Shown here: positions 16,607 to 23,647 of the stretch, piece by piece
Position numbering within the stretch: position 1 is the stretch's first letter
How the letters are laid out: every line of letters begins with the position of its first letter
Source: Acidobacteria bacterium CG_4_9_14_3_um_filter_49_7
GTDB lineage: Bacteria > Acidobacteriota > Holophagae > Thermotomaculales > Thermotomaculaceae
Assembly (NCBI GenBank): GCA_002789615.1
Contig: PFTO01000166.1
Coordinates: 7,883 to 47,691 of the forward strand
Direction: 5' to 3'
DNA: 39,809 bases
Notes under the pieces: generated by a model
The model's database searches: none
Told to the model about the DNA's origin: nothing
What the model saw: only the letters and a program-made list of their open reading frames with translations
Translations under genes and position numbers: made by a program

Positions 16607-17577
16607 TTCACCACCCCCTGTCCAAGATTCAGAAACGGCAGAACAGATTTTGCCTTCTCGTCAATCACAACAATTTTCCCGATCTTCGGAATAATGTCCT
16701 TCATAGTTTCAAAATACAACCGCTTCTTGGTAATCGCCGGGCCCTTTTTGTACTGCACCAGCACATCCCGGAACCTGGCCACGTCGCCATGGGCCTCGTT
16801 CACCCGTCGAACCGCATAGCCTTCCGCTTCCTGGATCCTCTGTAGGGCTTTCCCTTTTGCTTCCGGAATTACCTTGTTGTACTGAGCCAGAGCCTGATTG
16901 ATCATGTTTTCCTTTTCCTGAATTGCCTGGTTCACCTCGTTGAATGAGGGTTTGACAGGGTCCGGGGGATTCACATCCTGGAGTACCACCACGTTCACAG
17001 CCAGTCCTGTGTCATACTGTTTGCAAAGTTCCCGGATCATATCCAGAGCCGCCATGGAGATCTCCTCACGTCCTGTAGTGAGGACCTCATTAATAGAGCG
17101 ATCTCCCACTACTTCCCGCATAGATGCCTCGCAAATGTTACGGAACGTCCCCTGAATATTTCGAACCCGGAAAAGGTATTTCACCGGATCCTTAATTTTG
17201 TACTGGACAATCCACTCAATTTCCCCGATTCCAAGATCTCCTGTCAACATCATGGATTCTCCGGAGAAATTGCGAGTGGAATACTCGGACCGGATACCGG
17301 CCTGCAGGGTACGAAATCCAAACTCCATTTTCTGCTGGCGCTTGATTGCCACTTTTGTCACCTTTTCCACCAGTGGAATCTTGAAATGAAGGCCCGGTGT
17401 TTCTGTACGTGTAAACTTGCCAAACCGCTGAATAACACCCATCTCTTCCGGTTGAATAGTGTACCAGCTTCCCAGCACCAGAATCAGCAAGGGTACCAAC
17501 CACAGCAGATTGGCATAACGCATAATTTTTTCCTTCGGAATCTTGATCTCCGAAATGTCAAATACCTGTTGGTTCAT
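16603..17577 (-). CDS. hflK: FtsH protease modulator HflK (SPFH/band 7)
   Basis: I start this at the ATG at 17577, because AGAGGAGGA lies 5 bases upstream; a further in-frame start 10 codons upstream would hide that site. The product is 324 residues: a membrane helix about 28-47, then band 7 with IQPEEMGVIQRFGKF and HFKIPLVEKV, VVVLQDVNPPDPVK, and a C-terminal coil. It lacks the glycine- and proline-rich N-terminal extension of E. coli HflK. It is the promoter-proximal gene of a four-gene operon ending in RsbW/RsbV-like genes. Confidence 0.93.
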   Translation of the reverse strand: MNQQVFDISEIKIPKEKIMRYANLLWLVPLLILVLGSWYTIQPEEMGVIQRFGKFTRTETPGLHFKIPLVEKVTKVAIKRQQKMEFGFRTLQAGIRSEYSTRNFSGESMMLTGDLGIGEIEWIVQYKIKDPVKYLFRVRNIQGTFRNICEASMREVVGDRSINEVLTTGREEISMAALDMIRELCKQYDTGLAVNVVVLQDVNPPDPVKPSFNEVNQAIQEKENMINQALAQYNKVIPEAKGKALQRIQEAEGYAVRRVNEAHGDVARFRDVLVQYKKGPAITKKRLYFETMKDIIPKIGKIVVIDEKAKSVLPFLNLGQGVVK

Positions 17578-17998
17578 AAGAATCCTCCTCTCTATTGTTG
17601 TTCTCATTCTATCACAGGTTTAAAAGGCAGGGTTGAGATTGAGCCTGTTTTTGAGACATGAGGACACCAGAAAAGACGCAAACTCATCAATGTCTCGTCA
17701 AATTCATTCCTACTTCCAGACCTTTATCTCCTTGCCTTTCCCTGTAGAGAATACCTCGCTGAGTTTCAATCTATTCATTCACAAAAAAGGGCGGTATAAA
17801 CCACCTTATAAGATATGAATACAATACTGAAAATCAGCGGACAGCCACAAAGCCCTGAAAAGAAGTTGCTTGTTTATTTGTTTTAGTTATGAAAGATCGC
17901 CCCACTCTATTTTTTTTGCGTCCCCACTTTCTCACTTCACAGCAATGTCTTTTCTGGTAGACTAAGATCATGAAGAAACGATTGAGAAGGAGGCAGAA
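17578..17998. other. Divergent intergenic region between hflK and M20 peptidase
   Basis: This 421-base gap holds the hflK ribosome site, a low-complexity GGTTGAGATTGAG word near 17631, and the M20 peptidase promoter at 17936-17963. No gene is evident; short frames here lack ribosome sites. Confidence 0.55.
17936..17963 (+). promoter_or_regulatory. Promoter of M20 peptidase gene
   Basis: TTCACA (17936-17941) and TAGACT (17958-17963) are separated by 16 bases. The leader of about 30 bases carries AAGGAGG before the ATG. Confidence 0.55.
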
Positions 17999-19237
17999 AT
18001 GACTGCAAGAGAAACTGTTCGCCAATACTTTGAGAACCACCGGGATGAAATCCGGAAAACCATAGTGGATCTGACCCGGGAAATGTGCGCAGAAAAAACC
18101 GTGAATGTCGTTTCGGAAAAGCTGCCGGAATTTCCCTTTCTGAAAATCCGCGGAGAAGAATACCGGGTTGCGAAGATTGTGAAACGGGCAATGGATGAAG
18201 CCAAAATCCCTTACAACGAATACGCCAGGATGGAAGGCAGACCCAATATCATCGGATTACTGGGGAAAAATGCAAACGGGAAACGGCTGATGATACCGGG
18301 GCACATGGATGTGGTACCTGCCGGTGAGGGCTGGGACACCGATCCCTATGAGGTGATTGAAAAAGACGGTTTTCTCTATGGAAGAGGCGTGTTGGACAAC
18401 AAAGGTCCCCTTGCATCCATCCTTGCGGCCGCAATTGTACTAAAAGAAAGCGGCATTGACAATGAACTGGAAGGTCAGCTTCAGATTGCAGCGCTGTCTG
18501 ATGAAGAAGCGGAAGACCCGGACGGGATTGATTATGGAATCGGGTATCTCGTAGACGAAAAACTCGTGGATCCGACCATTTCGATCATTCCTGACATCGG
18601 AGAAAACATGGAGAGAATTGACATTGCCGAGAAGGGACGGACCCTGGTGAAGATTACGGCCATCGGGAAACAGGCCCACGGTTCTACGCCGGAGCTGGGC
18701 ATCAACGCGGTGTACATGATGTCAAAACTCATCAATGAGATTGAGCAACTGAAGTTTGAATACGAGTTGCATCCCGTTCTCGGTGAACCCTCTCTGAACT
18801 TGGGTGAAATCCACGGCGGTGCCGCTCCCAATATTGTGCCAGGGACCTGTTACATCTACCTGGACATCCGCACAGTGCCCGGAATGACAAAAGACAGCGT
18901 GTTAGCTCAACTCCAGGGCTGTGCGGATCGCGTTGTAGGCGGGAAGTTTGAACTGAATTGCATGTCCTGGAACGATGCCCACGGAGTGGATCCGGAAAAC
19001 GAGGTGGTGTATGCGATCCAGCGCAATGCAGAAGAGATCCTGGGATTCAAGCCGGAAACATTCGGAATGGGTGGCGGAACCTATGCCAAAACAATGAACC
19101 TCGCCGGCATCCTGGCAGTGGGCTGGGGTCCCGGAGACGACGAGGCGTATCATGTAGAAAACGAGTACGTTGAAATCAAACAGCTGGTGGACTTCGCTGA
19201 ATTAACCTGTCTTTTAGCCATTGATCTGCTCTCATAA
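17999..19237 (+). CDS. M20 family metallopeptidase (ArgE/DapE/ACY1 type)
   Basis: The 412-residue cytoplasmic enzyme has the two-zinc M20 site. His102 and Asp104 lie in GHMDVVP, Asp133 in GRGVLDNKG, a Glu pair in LSDEEAEDPDG, and His385 in AYHVENEYV. The dimerisation lid has AHGSTPELGINAV. M20 enzymes cleave dipeptides or N-acyl amino acids; the closest in style are Sapep/PepV-like dipeptidases and acylases, and the exact substrate is open. AAGGAGG lies 5 bases before the ATG. A six-copy hexamer repeat follows its stop. Confidence 0.9.
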   Translation: MTARETVRQYFENHRDEIRKTIVDLTREMCAEKTVNVVSEKLPEFPFLKIRGEEYRVAKIVKRAMDEAKIPYNEYARMEGRPNIIGLLGKNANGKRLMIPGHMDVVPAGEGWDTDPYEVIEKDGFLYGRGVLDNKGPLASILAAAIVLKESGIDNELEGQLQIAALSDEEAEDPDGIDYGIGYLVDEKLVDPTISIIPDIGENMERIDIAEKGRTLVKITAIGKQAHGSTPELGINAVYMMSKLINEIEQLKFEYELHPVLGEPSLNLGEIHGGAAPNIVPGTCYIYLDIRTVPGMTKDSVLAQLQGCADRVVGGKFELNCMSWNDAHGVDPENEVVYAIQRNAEEILGFKPETFGMGGGTYAKTMNLAGILAVGWGPGDDEAYHVENEYVEIKQLVDFAELTCLLAIDLLS

Positions 19238-19240
19238 GAG

Positions 19241-19276
19241 AGTAGGAGTAGGAGTAGGAGTAGGAGTAGGAGTAGG
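19241..19276 (+). repeat. Hexamer microsatellite (AGTAGG) x6
   Basis: Six perfect AGTAGG units lie 3 bases after the M20 peptidase stop. A near copy of the same unit (RGTAGG x5) lies directly after the M64 peptidase stop at 39441-39470. If translated it would read Gly-Val repeats, but it sits outside the predicted genes. Confidence 0.95.
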
Positions 19277-19326
19277 AGGAAGACCGGGAAATGAACAGGC
19301 AATTGTTCGGGCTGAAAAGCTCTCGG

Positions 19327-19363
19327 CAGGGGCTGGCAAATCAGCCATTCCCTGTCTTTTCTT
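19327..19363 (+). terminator. Possible terminator of M20 peptidase gene
   Basis: CAGGG/CCCTG outer and GCTG/CAGC inner pairs form an interrupted hairpin at 19327-19354, followed by TCTTTTCTT. The bulge and the mixed tail make it moderate. Confidence 0.4.
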
Positions 19364-19406
19364 CACCCAACCTTGCCTTCTGCTCAACCTCAAACCTGGC
19401 CCCAAA

Positions 19407-20303
19407 ATGAGTAACACAGCAATCTCTTCGTTCATCAATTATCTCATTGTGGAGAAGGGATTATCCGCCAACACCATTGAAGCGTATCGGAACGACATCG
19501 TGTTGTTCCAGAATTTTCTGGAACTGGAAAATGTGGACATGGTGTCTGTGGGGGAGGAAACAGTTACCCGCTATGTGGCTTTTCTCTTCAATGCGGGATA
19601 TTCCCCCCGTTCCATCATGCGGTTCAGTTCCAGCCTCCGCCACCTCTACCGCTTCATGGCGGAAGAGGGAATGATTCCGGAAAATCCCACAGACATACTG
19701 GAAACACCCCGGGCATTTCGCCTGCTACCGAAGTATCTGACCGATGGAGAAGTGGAAACCCTGTTGTCGCTGCCGGATGTGGAAACGCCGCTGGGCCAGC
19801 GGGACAAGGCTATAATTGAGCTGTTGTACGCCACCGGCCTTCGGGTATCGGAACTGATCAACTTGAAGGTTAACGACCTGAACATGGCCGATTGCTTCCT
19901 CATTACCTTCGGAAAAGGGGCAAAAGAACGACTGGTACCATTCACCGACACCGCCCGGAACTGGGTGGAACACTATTTGAACGATGGGCGGATTGCCACT
20001 TTGAAAGGGAAAGACAGTTATGTACTTTTTCTAAACCGTTTCGGAAACGCCCTGACCCGACAGGGGTTCTGGAAAATCCTGAAAGCTTATGGCAGAAAAG
20101 CCGGCATTGGGGACAAACTCTCTCCCCACACCCTGCGCCATACCTTTGCCACCCACCTGTTGGAACACGGAGCGGATCTCCGGGCTGTACAGATGATGCT
20201 GGGGCACTCTTCCATCACAACCACAGAAATCTACACCCACATCAGCATGGATAGGCTGAAACAGGTCTATTTCAAATTTCATCCCAGAGCAAATGAAGAA
20301 TAG
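19407..20303 (+). CDS. xerD: Tyrosine recombinase, XerD-like
   Basis: The 298-residue product from the ATG at 19407 matches the family length exactly. The frame stays open further upstream through the hexamer repeat, but that segment is unlike any recombinase. The N-terminal SAM-like domain is followed by a complete catalytic set: Arg146 (ATGLRVSEL), the beta-hairpin Lys (GKGAKERL), His/Arg in SPHTLRHTFATHL, His in GHSSITTTEIYTH and Tyr276. XerD with XerC resolves chromosome dimers at dif. No attachment site or cargo is visible, so a housekeeping Xer role is preferred to a phage integrase. No ribosome site is obvious before this ATG. Confidence 0.88.
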   Translation: MSNTAISSFINYLIVEKGLSANTIEAYRNDIVLFQNFLELENVDMVSVGEETVTRYVAFLFNAGYSPRSIMRFSSSLRHLYRFMAEEGMIPENPTDILETPRAFRLLPKYLTDGEVETLLSLPDVETPLGQRDKAIIELLYATGLRVSELINLKVNDLNMADCFLITFGKGAKERLVPFTDTARNWVEHYLNDGRIATLKGKDSYVLFLNRFGNALTRQGFWKILKAYGRKAGIGDKLSPHTLRHTFATHLLEHGADLRAVQMMLGHSSITTTEIYTHISMDRLKQVYFKFHPRANEE

Positions 20304-20312
20304 GGGCCAGCA

Positions 20313-20330
20313 GGGCGGCACAAGCCGCCC
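20313..20330 (+). terminator. GC-rich hairpin after xerD
   Basis: GGGCGGC and GCCGCCC form seven perfect pairs around ACAA, 10 bases after the xerD stop. There is no T-tract, so it may stabilise the mRNA end or be part of a repeat element. Confidence 0.5.
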
Positions 20331-20375
20331 TCATCCGTCTTTCAGCGTCATTAAATCCCTGACCCTTTTGAATGA

Positions 20376-20438
20376 ACAATCGGTTCCAGCGGACGGCGTA
20401 GCGCCGCCGCTGGAACCGATTGTCAGCTGACCATTTTT
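20376..20438. repeat. Long perfect hairpin between xerD and katG
   Basis: Bases 20376-20392 pair perfectly with 20407-20423 (17 pairs). Past a single bulged A (20393), an inner five-pair stem CGGCG/CGCCG closes on TAG. TTTTTT lies 10 bases after the + strand side. It can act as a bidirectional barrier between the convergent genes. Its length and near-perfection suggest a palindromic repeat element rather than a plain terminator. Confidence 0.75.
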
Positions 20439-20469
20439 TCGCTTTCCTGTCAAAAGCCCTTAATGTGGC

Positions 20470-22665
20470 TTATGCTAGGTCAAAACGGTCAAGGTTCATT
20501 ACTTTATTCCAGGCCGCTATAAAGTCATGTATGAACTTCTCATGGGAATCATCAGATCCGTAGACTTCCGCTAAGGCCCTGAGTTGTGAATTCGAACCGA
20601 AGATTAGGTCAACACGGGTGCCAGTCCACTTGAGTTCGCCCGTTGTGCGATCACGACCCTCGAACACGTCATCGTCTTCTGAAGTTGCCTTCCACGTCGT
20701 GCGGATGTCGAGCAGGTTGACAAAGTAGTCATTGCTGAGCATCTCTGGCCTTTTCGTGAAGACGCCGTGCTGCGACTGTTCGAAGTTTGCATTCAACACA
20801 CGCATACCGCCGACAAGAACCGTCATCTCGGGTGCAGTCAGCGTTAGCAATTGTGCCCGATCGAGCAGTAGTTCTTCTGCTGAAACCGCGTATTTCGTTT
20901 TCAAATAGTTGCGGAACCCATCTGCTACCGGTTCGAGCACCGAGAAGGAGTCCACATCGGTTTGTTCCTGCAACGCATCGGTGCGTCCCGGCGTGAACGG
21001 AACTTGCGTGTCATATCCGGCGTTCTTCGCGGCCTGCTCCACGGCGGCGCAACCGCCAAGGACGATCACATCAGCTAGCGAAATCATCTTCCCGCCAGAC
21101 TGTAGGTCATTGAACGCCTTCTGAATCCCCTCAAGAGTTTTGAGCACATTCGCTAATTGGGCAGGTTGATTAACTTCCCAATCCTTCTGCGGGGCGAGAC
21201 GGAGGCGCGCTCCGTTTGCCCCACCGCGTTTGTCAGAACCACGGAAAGTTGCCGCCGACGCCCATGCTGTCGAAACCAACTCGGAGAGCGACAGTCCCGA
21301 TGCGAGTATTTTGCCCTTGAGGTCAGCAATGTCCTTTTCGTTAACCAAGTCATATGTGACTTCAGGGACGGGGTCTTGCCACAGCAATTCTTCCGATGGC
21401 ACCAACGTGCCAAGATAGCGTGATCGAGGGCCCATGTCACGGTGGGTCAGCTTGAACCACGCACGGGCGAAGACGTCCGCAAATTCATTGGGGTTCTCGT
21501 AAAAGTGCTTGGAAATAGGCCCATAGATTGGGTCCATCCTAAGGGCAAGGTCCGTGGTAAACATGATGGGCGCGTGTCGTTTCGAAGGGTCATGAGCATC
21601 CGGGACGAGATCAGCTGCCGCTGGATCGGTTGGAACCCATTGCCAGGATCCTGCGGGGCTCTTCTCTAAATTCCAGTCGTATTTGAACAGGGTCTCAAGA
21701 AAGCTGTTATCCCACTGGGTCGGCGTCGGAGTCCAAGCCCCTTCCAGTCCGCTACCGATCGCGTCAACGCCTTTACCGGTACGAAAGCTGCTCTTCCAGC
21801 CAAGGCCTTGCTCTTCAATTCTGGCACCCTCGGGTTCACGGCCAAGCCGTGCCGTATCGCCAGCACCGTGGGCTTTGCCAAAGGTGTGTCCGCCGGCGAT
21901 CAGTGCCACAGTTTCTTCGTCGTTCATGGCCATGCGTGCAAAAGTTTCACGAATATCCTGTGCGGCCGCAAGTACGTTCGGTTCGCCGTTCGGTCCTTCC
22001 GGATTTACATAGATTAGGCCCATTTGTGTGGCGGCAAGAGGATTCTCGAGCTGCCGATCTTTTGAGAAACGCTTTTCACCAAGCCATTCTGTCTCTGGAC
22101 CCCAGTACGTGTCCTCCTCAGGTCCCCAGATATCCTCGCGACCGCCGCCAAAACCGAACGTCTTGAATCCCATAGATTCCAACGCACAGGTTCCGGCGAA
22201 GATCATGAGGTCAGCCCATGAGATTTTACTGCCATATTTCTGCTTGATCGGCCAGAGTAGCCGACGCGCCTTGTCCAGATTCACATTGTCGGGCCAGCTA
22301 TTGAGTGGAGCGAAGCGTTGGTTGCCAGTAGAGGCACCGCCGCGGCCGTCTTTGGTTCGGTACGTACCAGCACTGTGCCACGCCATTCGGATGAAAAGCG
22401 GCCCGTAGCTTCCATAATCAGCCGGCCACCAGTCCTGCGAGTCGGTCATTAACGCAAAAAGGTCTTTTTTGAGGGCATCCAGGTCGAGCTTTTTGAATTC
22501 TGTGGCGTAGTTAAATGTCTTGCTCATAGGATTAGACAGTGCTGAATGCTGGTGAAGAATTTGTAGATTCAACTGTTTCGGCCACCAGTCCTGGATTGAT
22601 GCGGCTCTGCCAGGATTGGGTTTGTTAGATCCGCCCGTTACCGGGCACTTGTTCTCTTCATTCAT
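20470..22665 (-). CDS. katG: Catalase-peroxidase KatG
   Basis: The 731-residue heme enzyme has the normal family length. The distal site is RMAWHSAGTYR with Arg93, Trp96 and His97. The proximal His260 lies in AGGHTFGKAHG. The Tyr and Met of the Met-Tyr-Trp adduct lie in GLIYVNPEGPNG and FARMAMNDEE. There is no signal peptide, so it is cytoplasmic. It removes hydrogen peroxide by catalase and peroxidase chemistry. AAGGAGA precedes the ATG. It lies 18 bases downstream of a 40-codon catalase remnant and downstream of the Dps-like gene, all on one strand behind one promoter with a Fur-family-like palindrome. KatG genes are often horizontally transferred; the flanking hairpin and remnant fit replacement here, by inference. 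Confidence 0.97.
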   Translation of the reverse strand: MNEENKCPVTGGSNKPNPGRAASIQDWWPKQLNLQILHQHSALSNPMSKTFNYATEFKKLDLDALKKDLFALMTDSQDWWPADYGSYGPLFIRMAWHSAGTYRTKDGRGGASTGNQRFAPLNSWPDNVNLDKARRLLWPIKQKYGSKISWADLMIFAGTCALESMGFKTFGFGGGREDIWGPEEDTYWGPETEWLGEKRFSKDRQLENPLAATQMGLIYVNPEGPNGEPNVLAAAQDIRETFARMAMNDEETVALIAGGHTFGKAHGAGDTARLGREPEGARIEEQGLGWKSSFRTGKGVDAIGSGLEGAWTPTPTQWDNSFLETLFKYDWNLEKSPAGSWQWVPTDPAAADLVPDAHDPSKRHAPIMFTTDLALRMDPIYGPISKHFYENPNEFADVFARAWFKLTHRDMGPRSRYLGTLVPSEELLWQDPVPEVTYDLVNEKDIADLKGKILASGLSLSELVSTAWASAATFRGSDKRGGANGARLRLAPQKDWEVNQPAQLANVLKTLEGIQKAFNDLQSGGKMISLADVIVLGGCAAVEQAAKNAGYDTQVPFTPGRTDALQEQTDVDSFSVLEPVADGFRNYLKTKYAVSAEELLLDRAQLLTLTAPEMTVLVGGMRVLNANFEQSQHGVFTKRPEMLSNDYFVNLLDIRTTWKATSEDDDVFEGRDRTTGELKWTGTRVDLIFGSNSQLRALAEVYGSDDSHEKFIHDFIAAWNKVMNLDRFDLA

Positions 22666-22683
22666 CTTCGTTCTCCTTTCTTT

Positions 22684-22806
22684 TCAGGTTTGGATTTGTA
22701 CAGCATGAACAACCCGATCGGGAATCTGTTCCCCTGCGGTCAGAGAAGTCTGATTATCTGCGACGGGTATTCCCGCAACTGTCGTTAATGTTTTGTGTTT
22801 ACTCAT
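22684..22806 (-). pseudogene. Remnant of a monofunctional heme catalase gene (40 codons)
   Basis: A short frame starts at the ATG at 22806 with AAGGAG 10 bases upstream. It encodes 40 residues containing AGIPVADNQTSLTAG and then IPDRVVHA. These are the N-terminal landmarks of clade 3 catalases, which read (A)GAPV.DNQ.S.TAG, then about 20 residues, then (I/V)PERVVHA. Here the two landmarks are joined with roughly 22 residues missing in frame. After VVHA the frame leaves the family and stops. The catalytic His should sit right after VVHA and is lost, so it cannot be a catalase. It may still serve as a translated leader for katG, which starts 18 bases on. Confidence 0.8.
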
Positions 22807-22920
22807 TTTTTGTTTTCTCCTTAAATGACTGATTATTTCTCAAAACCACCACGTACCCGGTAAGCATCCGCCGTGGAGTGATGGCTGAATATCTGTCACG
22901 CCACCCGGGCGGTAACTCAC

Positions 22921-23415
22921 CTACCGCTTCATCATGATTTCAAAGTCTTCAAAAAGAGACTGTAAATCTTCTTCGTGTTCGACTTCATCCTGAAGAATCT
23001 GCAACACGATGTTGTATGTGACCGGATCCTTCATCATGGTGATCTCGAGGATGTTTTTATACACTCCGATTGCGCATTGTTCTCCCTTGATGTTCTGATT
23101 CAGGATGGTCTCCACAAATGAGTCATCCGGTGCATCATAGCCGCAGTTGGTCATGTCGTACCACTTCTTCGGCTCAATTACAGGCGTTCCACCGAGCTGG
23201 ACAATCCGCAAAGCCAGCATGTCTGCGTGGCGCAGTTCATCCATGGCATGTTGCAGCAACTCGGCAATAACCGCCTCTTTCATTGGCCCTTTGACCACCC
23301 TTGCGCCGAGCCAGTATTGATAATAGGCAAACCACTCATCAGAAAAAGCCCGGTTGAGCAGGTTCAATAGTTCCTGAACATCCATTCCGACAATTTCAAT
23401 CCCTTTACTTCCCAT
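22921..23415 (-). CDS. Dps-like ferritin (DPSL/thioferritin type)
   Basis: The 164-residue four-helix ferritin-like protein carries metal-ligand patterns DEW near 26, MDELRH near 59-63, GEQC near 111-114 and DEVEHEED near 143-150. Cys91 and Cys114 are 23 residues apart and flank the site region; a cysteine pair so placed is the hallmark of the Dps-like thioferritins of archaea and anaerobic bacteria. These proteins oxidise Fe(II) with peroxide and store it in a cage, protecting DNA. GGAGGAATAAA precedes the ATG. It is the first gene of the operon leading to katG, behind a promoter overlapped by a palindrome, which points to peroxide control. Confidence 0.85.
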   Translation of the reverse strand: MGSKGIEIVGMDVQELLNLLNRAFSDEWFAYYQYWLGARVVKGPMKEAVIAELLQHAMDELRHADMLALRIVQLGGTPVIEPKKWYDMTNCGYDAPDDSFVETILNQNIKGEQCAIGVYKNILEITMMKDPVTYNIVLQILQDEVEHEEDLQSLFEDFEIMMKR

Positions 23416-23499
23416 TTTATTCCTCCTTTCCTTCTTTTGCGTTCACACAGCAGTAAAATGAACGAAAATCCGGAATTTATTTATTTGTAACCTGACCTT

Positions 23500-23518
23500 A
23501 ATAAGCATAATTCTTATT
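23500..23518. promoter_or_regulatory. Fur/PerR-like palindromic operator
   Basis: AATAAG, seven bases (CATAATT), CTTATT: a perfect 19-base interrupted palindrome that overlaps the -10 box and spacer of the Dps-like/katG promoter. Its centre matches about 9 of 14 fixed positions of the B. subtilis PerR box TTATAATNATTATAA. Bound repressor would block polymerase. A perR gene lies at 32440-32883. Confidence 0.65.
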
Positions 23519-23532
23519 TATGACCTTGTCAA
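23504..23532 (-). promoter_or_regulatory. Promoter of the Dps-like/katG operon
   Basis: Read on the minus strand, TTGACA (complement of 23527-23532) and TATGCT (complement of 23504-23509) are 17 bases apart. The leader to the Dps-like ATG is about 80 bases. Confidence 0.8.
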
Positions 23533-23647
23533 ATGATTCTTCACAATTATCTGAACCGCCTGTTGTTGAAGGCAATTATCTTTACTCTGAGGCCGGACTC
23601 AGCGTAAACCTCTGAACATGAGGACCTTCTCTTCAGTTTCTCACAAA

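Noticed and set aside
19221..19406. N-terminal extension of XerD with Gly-Val repeats
   Set aside because: It is the AGTAGG microsatellite read in frame; family length and homology begin at 19407.
19407..20303. XerD-like gene as a phage or island integrase
   Set aside because: Length, sequence style and lack of attachment sites or mobile cargo fit housekeeping XerD.
22840..22915. Terminator between the Dps-like gene and the catalase remnant
   Set aside because: Only a five-pair CCACG/CGTGG stem with an 18-base loop and no T-tract; too weak to call.
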